A DNA stretch of 45,507 nucleotides, from NCBI GenBank assembly GCA_030064795.1, contig JASJEI010000029.1, positions 1 through 45,507 on the forward strand. Reading direction: 5' to 3'. Position numbers and translations under genes: made by a program. Under the pieces are notes generated by a model. The model saw only the letters and a program-made list of their open reading frames with translations, made no database searches and was not told where the DNA came from. Below are positions 1-7,353 of the stretch, in pieces (position 1 is the stretch's first letter; every line of letters begins with the position of its first letter). This DNA comes from Pleurocapsa sp. MO_226.B13 (GTDB taxonomy: Bacteria > Cyanobacteriota > Cyanobacteriia > Cyanobacteriales > Xenococcaceae).

Positions 1-183
1 GTATCTTTGCGCCAAACAGATATAGATCGTCCTCTAACCGATTTGACGCCCAAAGTAGACTGTCCCCAACTTTGTGAGCTACTCCAAAAAGGATTAATCC
101 AAAAGCAGTCTATCAAAGTTGAAGTCAAGCTAAAGAACCAAGATACTTTCTTTTTGATGCAAATCAATAGACTTTATCGGTAA
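1..183 (+). CDS. C-terminal fragment, probable PAS region of a CheB/CheR-type hybrid chemotaxis protein
   Basis: The frame is open from the left edge and stops with TAA at 181-183. The 60 residues contain a stretch reading RPLTDLTPKVDCPQL followed by an alternating hydrophobic segment ending FFLMQINRLYR. This resembles the PAS-like region found after the CheR methyltransferase domain in CheB/CheR fusion proteins, where it normally reads on through a further 20 or more residues ('...LPYRT...'). The stop therefore falls in the middle of the domain and suggests truncation. Decayed transposase sequence begins within 60 bases downstream, which fits disruption by mobile DNA. The N-terminal part lies outside the window. 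The family call is from motif memory and is moderate. Confidence 0.45.
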   Translation, partial: VSLRQTDIDRPLTDLTPKVDCPQLCELLQKGLIQKQSIKVEVKLKNQDTFFLMQINRLYR

Positions 184-237
184 TAAGAGTAATGAATTAC
201 CAGCATGGTTTTCCTGTTTCTCCTTCGCGATCGCTAG

Positions 238-655
238 TTAGGCAACTGCCACCAAACGTTGACTTACTCGGAAATTATGCAACCCAGAAGCGGTTTCCAT
301 CACCAAGTCTACATAATCATCTTTTCGATTTCTAAAAGTCTGATGGACAATATTTGAGCGTTTCACGCTCCCAATATGGTGTTCGACCAGAATTCTTTGA
401 CTAGAAATCTCTCGATTGCGTTCTTTTTCTGCTGCCGTTAACTCTCCACCTCGGGGTTTGTTCTTGGGTTGAAAGGTAGTAACATTCTTGGGCTCATAAC
501 AAAAGAAAACCCGTATCCTTCCACAACTTACTTCCTGGGGGAAATTGATAGCCCTCTTCATCAGCTAGTTTCTTGTCGTGTTTCTTCCCCTCTACCGTCT
601 TACTCAGATACTTGACCTTACCTCCTCGTCGTCGTTCGGTAATGACATTATTTTT
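238..655 (-). pseudogene. IS5-like (DDE_Tnp_4) transposase remnant, frameshifted
   Basis: The C-terminal 107 codons carry signatures of cyanobacterial DDE_Tnp_4 transposases: RGGELTAAEKERNRE, RILVEHHIGSVKR and HQTFRNRKDDYVD, with the catalytic Glu expected in 'VEH'. Upstream, in another frame, the sequence continues as VITERRRGGKVKYLSKTVEG, then KKHDKKLADEEGYQFPPGSK and LWKDTGF, which is the preceding part of the same protein. The two frames are separated by a frameshift near 490-510. The N-terminal half is missing, and the remnant stops about 5 bases before the terminal repeat of the next element, so that insertion may have cut it. It is non-functional. Confidence 0.8.
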
Positions 656-659
656 CACA

Positions 660-683
660 AGAACTCTTGCAAAAGTTTTTTAT
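660..683 (+). repeat. Left terminal inverted repeat of the IS
   Basis: This 24-bp sequence is the perfect reverse complement of 1771-1794. It lies directly beside the decayed transposase at 238-655. Confidence 0.9.
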
Positions 684-909
684 CATACGATGAGAGGTTT
701 ATTTTTTGATTAACCAAGCATGAAATATTGGCAAGCTCGTAAACTTTCTTCAAGAGAATTTAAGCGACTTACTGGAGTTAAACGTCCAACTTTTCGGTTG
801 ATGGTGCGGTTAGTAAAAGCGCAACAAAAACTAAAGAAAAAACCTGGTCGTCCGAGCAATTTAATTGTTGAAGATCAAATATTAGTCACTCTACAATACT
901 GGCGGGAAT

Positions 910-933
910 CCTAAAGGATACCGCTCCGCATAT
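910..933 (+). repeat. 24-bp mini-repeat (SDR-like), copy 1
   Basis: The sequence is CCTAAAGGATACCGCT followed by CCGCATAT. Removing exactly these 24 bases restores the uninterrupted reading ...WRE-YRTYYHISKDW..., so it is a clean insertion into the transposase gene. It differs from copy 2 at one base. It resembles the small dispersed repeats described in other cyanobacteria. Confidence 0.8.
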
Positions 934-1102
934 ATCGAACTTATTATCATATATCAAAGGATTGGAAACTAGCTGAATCTACTGTATGTCGTCTAGTTAA
1001 AAAAGTGGAAAATATTTTAATTAAATCCCGAAAGTTTAGTCTACCAGGTAAGAAAAAATTATTAGATTCTTCTCTTGAAGATAATTTGATTGTGATGGAC
1101 GT

Positions 1103-1126
1103 CCTAAAGGATACCGCTTCGCATAT
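1103..1126 (+). repeat. 24-bp mini-repeat (SDR-like), copy 2
   Basis: The sequence is CCTAAAGGATACCGCT followed by TCGCATAT, 23 of 24 identical to copy 1. Removing it joins GT with GATGGAG and restores VMD-VMESP in frame, so it adds eight codons without a stop. Confidence 0.8.
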
Positions 1127-1770
1127 GATGGAGAGTCCAATTGAAAAACCTAAAAAACATCAAAAAGAATTTTATAGTGGAAAACAAGGAGAACATACAT
1201 TAAAGACACAAGTAGTGCTTGAGCAAAAAAGTGAGAAAATAATATGCTTAGGACATGGCCAAGGAAGAATTCATGATTTTCGACTATTTAAAACTAGTGG
1301 GGTCAAATTTGGCGAATTAGTTAAAGTTATAGCCGATAAAGGATATCAAGGAATCGCTAAAATTCATGGAAAAGCGTGAAACCCCAATCAAGAAACCCAA
1401 GGGAGAGAAATTAACCAAAGAGCAGAAGAAATATAATCGTCAATTGAACCGATTAAGGATTGTTGTTGAACATGTTAATCGTCGACTAAAAATCTTTAAA
1501 ATTTTATCTTATCGATATCGCAATCGTCACAAACGGTTTGGTTTAAGGTCGAATTTAATTGCGGGAATCTATAATTACGAATTAGCTTGATAAATTGAAT
1601 TAAAAAATAAAATAAATCAAATAACTTCAGTAATTAATTAATAGCTGAAACAATTTTTGCTGTCAATTTCTTGTTTGGCGATCGCCGTCTAATACTTAAG
1701 ATAAAAAATCGATCAATTATTACTATTTTAATTACAGAAAATTGAGATAATAATAACTCTTTAATATACC

Positions 1771-1794
1771 ATAAAAAACTTTTGCAAGAGTTCT
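1771..1794 (-). repeat. Right terminal inverted repeat of the IS
   Basis: Perfect reverse complement of 660-683; it marks the right end of the element. Confidence 0.9.
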
Positions 1795-1966
1795 ATTGAT
1801 TTTCGCTCCATTCAATCTCAAGATTCTTGGTTAATTGGCTAATTAATGTAGTGGGGTTTCATCATAACGAAATCTAAATCAAATAAATCTATGGCGCTCG
1901 CTTATTTTAGCGATCGCATCTGAAACTTAAAAGATCGCTTAATTTTGTATCAGTGCATTGGGGTTT

Positions 1967-2767
1967 TTATGCAGTACCTAAATCTGACTTTCTCAAAGCT
2001 CTGCGAATAGCACGTTCAATTGGTACATAAGAAGATATTTCCTTGCCTGCAAACTTAAAAGGTTTAATAGGATGAAGCGGTGGCTGCGCCATGAATCGAG
2101 GTTGAGAACCACAATTTATCTGGGCTGCATGAACCAGAAATGGGTGGCAAAGATAAACTGTCCCTGCTGCTCCAGTTGCAGTCACTTCGGTACATTGTGC
2201 CGTAGCACTTAAACTGGCACTCAAATCAGAAGACGCTAAACCTTCTTCCCCAAAGGGTGCGAGAATTCGTGCGACTTCCAGATGCGAACCAGATCGAATA
2301 CGGGTCGGTGCATCCTGCTCACCTACATCCGAAAACAGGAACAACATCAACAATGCTCGATCGCGAGAATAGATATTGATATGCCACGACAAAAAGTTGT
2401 TGGGGTCTGAATCTTTACCTGGAAAGCTAGCATCAATATGCCAACCCGTGTCCCCCGTGTCTTCGTCGGATGGAAAGCGCACCGGGAATTGACCTAAGCT
2501 AGATCTTGGTTTCCAGCACCCCTTGCCGACAAGCTGGTCGAAAGCGGTATGCAATTTCGGCGTGTTGGCGGATTGCACAAACGGTTCTAGATCGTAACCC
2601 CAAAGCCAGACCACAGGCTTTTTCCAGGTCGTTCGATCGGCGGGATCACAGTCAGTATCCGCCCAGAGAATCTCACGACATTTGTCTGCAAGCTGGCGAG
2701 GAAAAGCCTGCTCGATCGAAACGTATCCTTTGGTGATAAATTGTTCGATTTGTTCATTAGTTAGCAT
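1967..2767 (-). CDS. Phytanoyl-CoA dioxygenase (PhyH) family protein
   Basis: The 266-residue protein is a probable Fe(II)/2-oxoglutarate-dependent oxygenase. The HxD iron-binding motif is in GWHIDASFP (about residues 113-121). The distal His is in YLCHPFLVHAAQ (about 205-216), and the following Arg (QPRFMAQPP) would bind 2-oxoglutarate. The length is normal for the family. ATG at 2765-2767 is preceded by a good ribosome site, GAGGTGAGC. The substrate cannot be read from the sequence; related cyanobacterial proteins are mostly uncharacterised. It stands alone, with a decayed region upstream. Confidence 0.85.
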   Translation of the reverse strand: MLTNEQIEQFITKGYVSIEQAFPRQLADKCREILWADTDCDPADRTTWKKPVVWLWGYDLEPFVQSANTPKLHTAFDQLVGKGCWKPRSSLGQFPVRFPSDEDTGDTGWHIDASFPGKDSDPNNFLSWHINIYSRDRALLMLFLFSDVGEQDAPTRIRSGSHLEVARILAPFGEEGLASSDLSASLSATAQCTEVTATGAAGTVYLCHPFLVHAAQINCGSQPRFMAQPPLHPIKPFKFAGKEISSYVPIERAIRRALRKSDLGTA

Positions 2768-3127
2768 TAGCTCACCTCATAGTTCCCTGAACTATGCTGC
2801 ATAACTATTTATTATGCCACCATTGATTATGTACTGCGAGCAAAAACGAAATTGGCTGTTCGTGTATCAGACCATTTGGAGATCGTGAGCGACCGGGTTT
2901 GAATCGAGGTATGAGTTTTTTTTGAGTTAGTACTGATATATTTAGGTAGTTAGTTAACCTCAAGCGCGATCGCATCTTTCTCTGAGAGGGAGGAACTCGA
3001 TACATTAAATACGGATCGCGGTGGGCATCATCAAAATTATTGTTTGCTTTCGGTGGCACACATAACAATGCCCACCCTACGTTCTTTTTTATCTTTACTT
3101 CAATTACTCCAATATAGATAGGTAAAC

Positions 3128-3174
3128 AGCGATCGCCAATCTGAGTTGATGATTTTTGATTGATTATTACTGTA
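3128..3174 (+). repeat. 47-bp direct repeat, copy 1 (copy 2 at 3503-3549)
   Basis: Both copies begin AGCGATCGCYAATCTGAGTT and end TTACTGTA, with only a few differences over 47 bases. They include a HIP1 site and lie about 330 bases apart, the second overlapping the start of the PIN remnant. Confidence 0.75.
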
Positions 3175-3352
3175 TTAATTTCGGAGTGAAGCGCGATCGT
3201 GCTTCACAAAGAGAAATAAAATATCTGGCGTTGCTGACTCCTAAAAGTTCATAGGGTGTACAAAGAATTGGCAACTCGTATCCCAGATCGAGACTAATGT
3301 TCTGTCAATTAATTAATGAGGGGAAAGTCGTTTGAGTTTTACCCCCAACCCA

Positions 3353-3505
3353 TCAATTAAAAATTGACAGACTACTAATTGCTGCTAATTTTTTTTGAAT
3401 TTGAGCATTAGCAATGTGCTTTCAGTTCCATGTGAGCAGGTAATCCATACCATGAACCGTTGCTGCTGCGATATGAATAGCGTCAACATCAGCTTTTGCA
3501 GGAGC
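3353..3505 (-). pseudogene. PIN-domain (VapC-type) toxin remnant
   Basis: Reading leftwards from 3505 gives APAKADVDAIHIAAATVHG, MDYLLTWN, stop, KHIANAQIQKKLAAISSLS. This matches the C-terminal part of PIN-domain toxins, where the conserved text is 'DAIHIA...(V)HGMDYLLTWNCKHIAN'; the conserved Cys codon is now TGA. The N-terminal half with the first acidic active-site residues is absent. No matching antitoxin gene is seen beside it. Confidence 0.7.
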
Positions 3506-3606
3506 GATCGCTAATCTGAGTTGATAATTTTTGATCGATCGTTACTGTACTCAAGGTGGTTTAATTAAGTTTTTGAAACAGGAATATTACTCTTTAACCT
3601 CTCGCT

Positions 3607-3978
3607 CTACTTTAAGGCTTCGATCCTAACCATCCCATCTTCAACTGCCTCAATTTGAAGCTTAAATCCATACAGCAAACCCATTCCTACTAACGGCTCT
3701 GCATCAGAAGCCGCCACATCAATAATTTGGTTTTGACCGTCCCAAATTACAGAAGCCTTGTATATTTCAAAAACGACTTCGCTTCCGTCGCCTAGTGTTC
3801 CAACGTCACGATAGTGCCAAGGCAAGCCAAGATTTGTGATGACAGAAAGTGGCAAAGACAAAAAGCTGGTGAATCCTGTATCAATGACCGCATCAACAGT
3901 TATTTTGGATGAACCGATACGACCTACCGCAACTTTGATGATTGCTTCACAGTTACTATTGACCACACCGAACATCAT
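3607..3978 (-). CDS. Retropepsin-like (clan AA) aspartyl protease-like protein
   Basis: This 123-residue protein carries the aspartyl protease signature VDAVIDTGFTSFLSLP at about residues 28-43, with the DTG triad and the usual hydrophobic flank, and a second hydrophobic-G motif near PLVGMGLLYG (about 95-104). It has one DTG, so it would have to dimerise like retropepsins. Its ATG overlaps the TGA of the upstream gene by four bases (3975-3978), so the two are translationally coupled. Families of this size are common in cyanobacteria and their substrates are unknown. Confidence 0.75.
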   Translation of the reverse strand: MMFGVVNSNCEAIIKVAVGRIGSSKITVDAVIDTGFTSFLSLPLSVITNLGLPWHYRDVGTLGDGSEVVFEIYKASVIWDGQNQIIDVAASDAEPLVGMGLLYGFKLQIEAVEDGMVRIEALK

Positions 3979-4250
3979 ATGGTCTTTCTGAGACTACGGC
4001 TGCCAAAACGGAAGACTGCTCGATGTCCAATCCGAATCACCCAAGGTTGAGCATCGGGTTCGCGTTCGTAAAGACGATCGACTGCTTCCATCGGTGTATT
4101 AGCTACTTCAAAAGCCCCTGTTTCAATATCGATCGCTACTAACTTACCATGATTACCTTCTTCTACTTGTTGACGCACCTGAGATTCATAAATTTCATTA
4201 CCACGCCGAGCAAATTCTTCTTTGCTATATCGGGGTTGTCTTATTGTCAT
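3975..4250 (-). CDS. Conserved hypothetical protein paired with the aspartyl protease
   Basis: A 91-residue soluble protein, charged at the N-terminus (RYSKEEFARRGNEIYESQV), with a central KLVAIDIETGAFEVA segment and an Arg-rich end. I recognise no enzymatic motif. ATG at 4248-4250 has GAGG about 8 bases upstream. The four-base overlap with the protease-like gene shows a two-gene operon; small leading partners of this kind are often found with clan AA protease genes in cyanobacteria. An antitoxin- or adaptor-like role is only a guess. Confidence 0.7.
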   Translation of the reverse strand: MTIRQPRYSKEEFARRGNEIYESQVRQQVEEGNHGKLVAIDIETGAFEVANTPMEAVDRLYEREPDAQPWVIRIGHRAVFRFGSRSLRKTI

Positions 4251-4632
4251 AGGCTAGACCTCTTCTCAATAATTGCCTTTTCATTATAAGAATATTTATT
4301 CAAGTTAGTACTAATATATTTAACCGAGGGGTTGAACCTAAGAGCGATCGCATCTCAAATATGAATAGGTTATACCAGTTCTCAAAAGTCATTGGAGACT
4401 TAGTTTTAATTCAAAATTCAAAATTCAAAATTCAAAAACTAAACATAGTAAAGGTTTTAAGAATTTTAATTAATAAAAAATAATTTGCTATCTTTCTAGC
4501 TAGTTTCGAGAAATGGTATTAATAGCGATCGCATTGCATCTTATTTAAAAAAAGTAACGTTCCGGCTAAGCGGCTGCCAGTAACCTTTGCATCTCCACCG
4601 AGATCCCCCTTCAGCCCGCTCCAGCCGGGTTG
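4251..4632. other. Spacer with heptanucleotide tandem repeat
   Basis: No gene is supported. TTCAAAA is repeated four times in tandem at 4410-4437. HIP1 sites lie near 4343 and 4525. Nothing else is recognisable. Confidence 0.6.
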
Positions 4633-5247
4633 TTATGTCCCTAACCGTCGCCATACTGTACCGCGACGTTCGTACTCCATTTCTTTCTCTACCTCATGGG
4701 CAATTTGAGGACTCAAATAACGTTCTATTAACCACAGCGTTAAATCTAAACCAGAAGTTACACCTCCTGCTGTAACAATATCGCCATCGTCTACAACACG
4801 AGCGTTGATAATTTCTGCACCAACAGCTCTCAACTCTTCTATAGCAACATGATGTGTAATTGCTGGACGACCTTTTAGAAGACCTGCTTTTGCAACTAAC
4901 ATGGCACCTGTACAAACTGATGCTATTGTTGTGCCGCTTTGATGCAACCGAAAAATTGCTGCTGGTATCTCACCTCGTTGCGCTTCAGCCCATGCTCCTT
5001 GTGTAGCTCGATTTCCCCAACCTCCACCTGGCACAATCAAAATATCTAATTTCCGATCGATTTCAAGTTTGGCATCAGATTGAACTCGCAATCCGTGAGC
5101 TGCAACAACCTCCATAGAGCTATCTAGAGTGACGAATTCTGCTTGTACGTCAGCACCAATTTCCGTCGCACTCCGCAACACTTCAAACGGAGCGATTGCA
5201 TCAAGCTCGTCAAACCCATCAAAAATGATGATTTGTACTTTCACCAT
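4633..5247 (-). CDS. DJ-1/PfpI family protein (isonitrile hydratase-like class I glutamine amidotransferase fold)
   Basis: The 204-residue protein starts VQIIIFDGFDELD, with the acidic residues typical of the isonitrile hydratase/DJ-1 subgroup, has the PGGGWGNR loop (about 75-82), and the nucleophile elbow SVCTGAMLVAKAGLLKGRPA with the catalytic Cys near residue 112, followed by THHVAIEEL. The C-terminal part (GGVTSGLDLTLWLIER) is also characteristic. It lacks the AraC DNA-binding domain found in regulator fusions. The actual reaction is not predictable; glyoxalase, amidase and hydratase activities all occur in the family. Confidence 0.85.
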   Translation of the reverse strand: MVKVQIIIFDGFDELDAIAPFEVLRSATEIGADVQAEFVTLDSSMEVVAAHGLRVQSDAKLEIDRKLDILIVPGGGWGNRATQGAWAEAQRGEIPAAIFRLHQSGTTIASVCTGAMLVAKAGLLKGRPAITHHVAIEELRAVGAEIINARVVDDGDIVTAGGVTSGLDLTLWLIERYLSPQIAHEVEKEMEYERRGTVWRRLGT

Positions 5248-5592
5248 GTCTAGCGTTGTCGATTTTTGCTTACAATCCCGACTAGTTTACCAACAAAATT
5301 AGTCTAATGTCTTCACCAGAATTTTGCGGCGTAACTATTTATTAGCCCGCGCCTAACTATACCTAGAATGCTGTGGAGACGTAGTACATTTTCGTGTATT
5401 GTCTTCTGTTAGCGCAGCGAACATTTTGATCCGACTGCATGCGCTTGTTATGAGGCATGTTTGAAGTCTTCTTCATGCAACTCATTTCCAAAATAGTCCC
5501 GAAATTTATTTCTTATTTTCCTTTCAAGCACACAGCGATCGCCCTACCCCAAAAATCAATAAAGGGCGAATCGCGATTCGCCCCTACAATAT
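5248..5592. other. Spacer between the DJ-1 gene and pntB
   Basis: No gene is supported. A small repeat-like piece (TTAGCGCAGCGAAC) lies near 5410, and a 20-bp perfect palindrome at 5564-5583 sits ten bases beyond the pntB stop codon. Confidence 0.55.
5564..5583. repeat. Palindromic interspersed repeat, possible pnt operon terminator
   Basis: GGGCGAATCGCGATTCGCCC is a perfect 20-bp palindrome followed by CCTACA. The same design (GGGGCG...CGCCCCTAC) recurs at 17901-17928 and, interrupted, at 19247-19297. It lies just past the pntB stop and could form a hairpin there, but it has no U tract on the minus strand. Confidence 0.7.
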
Positions 5593-6996
5593 TTACAATT
5601 GTTTTACTTCTGATACCAACTGCGACACGACATCCTGTGCGCTACCAAAGAGCATAGTAGTTTTGTCTTTGTAGAATAGTTCGTTATCCACTCCTGCAAA
5701 ACCAGTCCGCATACTGCGCTTAATCACAATGGCGTGGTTTGCTTTATCTACATCTAGAATGGGCATTCCATAGATAGGGCTGTGATTGTCGTTACGGGCT
5801 GCGGGATTGACTACATCGTTAGCACCGATTACTAAAGCTACGTCAACGCGATCGAATTCAGTATTGATATCATCCATATCGTACAGGCGATCGTAGGGAA
5901 CGTTGGCTTCTGCTAGTAGTACGTTCATATGTCCAGGCATTCTTCCTGCAACGGGGTGAATGGCATATTTAACATCAACTCCCATTTTTTCTAGTTGGGA
6001 GGCTAATTCTCTAACACCGTGTTGCGCTTGAGCTACCGCCATACCGTAACCAGGAACGATTACCACAGAACGAGCGTAACCGAGCATCATTGCTCCTTCT
6101 TCACTGTCAATGGAACGGTAGGTTTTATCGATTTCTGAGCCACCTGCGCCACCGACGGCAACGCTATCACCACCAAAAGCACCAAATAGCACGTTGGTAA
6201 GGGGTCGATTCATAGCCTTACACATGATTTGGGTCAAAATTAACCCCGATGCGCCGACTAATGCTCCAGCCACGATTAGCATACTGTTGCCTAAAATAAA
6301 GCCGACAGCACCAGCAGCTAAACCCGAAAAAGAGTTTAACAGGGAAACAACTACAGGCATATCGCCACCACCGATAGGCAATACGAATAAAGCCCCAAAA
6401 AGTAAAGATATTGCGGTTATAGTGAGAAAAATTGCGGGATTTTCTGGTTTGATTAACAGATAAACGCTACCAGTTAAAAAGCTAGCGAGTAATAAAAAAT
6501 TAAAGGGTTGTTGAAAAGGAAAAGTTACGGGAGAACCTGTAACCAAGCCTTGTAGTTTAGCAAAAGCGAGTAAACTACCTGTGAGAGTTACACCACCAAT
6601 TAATACCCCTAAAATAGCAATAAACGTAGCATCAACAGGCACAGTACCAGTAGTGTTAAGTACTCGCCAGAATTCCCCGACGGCAACCAAAGCCGAAGCA
6701 GCACCACCAACACCATTAAAGATACCTACCATTTGAGGCATATCCGTCATGGCGACTTTCTTGGCTGCGATCGCGCCTATTAGAGAACCAGCAATAATAC
6801 CAACTAAAATCCACTCATAATTAAGAACAGATTGATTTAATAATGTGGCGACAATAGCAATTAACATTCCCACTGCTGCGAGGAAGTTACCCTTACGGGC
6901 GGTAGCTGGCGAACCTAATTTTTTTAAGCCCAAAATAAATAGTGCAGCAGCAGTTAAATAAGCAAGTTCGATTCCCGTATTTAAATATGTACTCAT
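5593..6996 (-). CDS. pntB: NAD(P) transhydrogenase subunit beta
   Basis: The 467-residue membrane protein is the beta subunit of the proton-translocating transhydrogenase, which drives hydride transfer between NADH and NADP+ with the proton gradient. The first about 270 residues form a bundle of hydrophobic helices. The C-terminal domain III binds NADP(H) and shows GYGMAVAQAQHGVREL, HPVAGRMPGHMNVLLAEA, VIGANDVVNPAA and KRSMRTGFAGVDN. The ATG overlaps the end of the preceding small subunit by four bases (6993-6996) and GGAGA lies just upstream, showing translational coupling. Confidence 0.97.
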   Translation of the reverse strand: MSTYLNTGIELAYLTAAALFILGLKKLGSPATARKGNFLAAVGMLIAIVATLLNQSVLNYEWILVGIIAGSLIGAIAAKKVAMTDMPQMVGIFNGVGGAASALVAVGEFWRVLNTTGTVPVDATFIAILGVLIGGVTLTGSLLAFAKLQGLVTGSPVTFPFQQPFNFLLLASFLTGSVYLLIKPENPAIFLTITAISLLFGALFVLPIGGGDMPVVVSLLNSFSGLAAGAVGFILGNSMLIVAGALVGASGLILTQIMCKAMNRPLTNVLFGAFGGDSVAVGGAGGSEIDKTYRSIDSEEGAMMLGYARSVVIVPGYGMAVAQAQHGVRELASQLEKMGVDVKYAIHPVAGRMPGHMNVLLAEANVPYDRLYDMDDINTEFDRVDVALVIGANDVVNPAARNDNHSPIYGMPILDVDKANHAIVIKRSMRTGFAGVDNELFYKDKTTMLFGSAQDVVSQLVSEVKQL

Positions 6997-7286
6997 GATG
7001 CTGTCTCCTTCTTCTTAAACATTTGCAGCATTCTGTCTGTGACCAAAAAACCACCCACAACGTTAACGGTGGCTAAGATGACGGCAATTAAGCCCAAGAT
7101 AGTAGTAACGTTCCATTCCCGTACTCCAGCGATCAGTAATGCACCTACTACGGCGATGCCAGAGATTGCATTAGCACCAGACATCAAGGGAGTGTGTAAG
7201 GTTGGAGGAACTTTATTGATTACCTCAAACCCTACAAATGATGCCAGCACGAAAACAACTAAACCTGTAAGTAATCCTGCTTCCAT
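6993..7286 (-). CDS. pntA2: NAD(P) transhydrogenase subunit alpha part 2 (membrane domain)
   Basis: This 97-residue protein has three hydrophobic segments, with the conserved VFVLASFVGFEVI, SGANAISGIAVVGAL and ILATVNVVGGFLVTDRML. It corresponds to the membrane part of the alpha subunit, which in cyanobacteria is split from the NAD-binding domain I. It sits between the genes for domain I and for beta, overlaps the latter by ATGA, and is separated from the former by a spacer holding a 28-bp palindrome. Confidence 0.95.
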   Translation of the reverse strand: MEAGLLTGLVVFVLASFVGFEVINKVPPTLHTPLMSGANAISGIAVVGALLIAGVREWNVTTILGLIAVILATVNVVGGFLVTDRMLQMFKKKETAS

Positions 7287-7325
7287 TTTTTTTAAATTGA
7301 TTAAATTTGCAAATTGATAATTCTT

Positions 7326-7353
7326 GTAGAGACGCGAAATTTCGCGTCTCTAC
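7326..7353. repeat. Perfect 28-bp palindrome inside the pnt operon
   Basis: GTAGAGACGCGAAA is followed directly by its reverse complement. The TAG stop codon of the alpha-1 gene (7350-7352) lies inside the right arm. A repeat of this type may have inserted at the gene end and donated the stop; as RNA it would form a strong hairpin between the first two cistrons. Confidence 0.8.

Larger units (their letters stand above)
720..1590 (+). pseudogene. DDE_Tnp_4-type transposase of the IS, broken by a mini-repeat stop and a frameshift
   Basis: Three ORF pieces together make one transposase of about 270 residues. Piece one (from ATG 720) holds the N-terminal helix-turn-helix (MKYWQARKLSSREFKRLTG). 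Piece two covers the DDE core (GKQGEHTLKTQ, GHGQGRIHDFRLFK, VIADKGYQG). Piece three carries the C-terminal RIVVEHVNRRLKIFKILSYR. A 24-bp insertion at 910-933 keeps the frame but brings in a TAA at 912-914. A second at 1103-1126 adds eight residues (LKDTASHM) in frame. A one-base shift around 1366-1378 separates pieces two and three. The first catalytic Asp cannot be assigned confidently. Confidence 0.85.
660..1794 (+). mobile_element. IS5-like insertion sequence with perfect 24-bp terminal inverted repeats
   Basis: The ends match perfectly as inverted repeats: AGAACTCTTGCA followed by AAAGTTTTTTAT at 660-683, and its exact reverse complement at 1771-1794. The element is 1135 bp and contains one transposase gene in three pieces. 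No clear target-site duplication is visible next to the ends, although short 2-3 bp duplications typical of IS5 relatives could be missed. Inside it are two 24-bp mini-repeats. The transposase is broken, so the element could only move if a related enzyme acted in trans. Confidence 0.85.
2768..3606. other. Gene-poor spacer with repeats and a toxin remnant
   Basis: No intact gene is supported. The part at about 2985-3085 contains a GC-richer 'gtgggcat...cccacc' stretch of the kind scattered through cyanobacterial spacers. The region also holds a 47-bp direct repeat (3128-3174 and 3503-3549), a PIN-domain remnant (3353-3505) and several HIP1 sites. Confidence 0.6.

Noticed and set aside
2805..3068. 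87-codon minus-strand ORF beginning MLCVPPKANNNFDDAHRDPY
   Set aside because: Its sequence is made of a spacer repeat (gtgggcat...cccacc type) and has no ribosome site or coding pattern.
4410..4437. TTCAAAA repeats as an iteron-type origin
   Set aside because: Only four units, no DnaA boxes or replication gene nearby.
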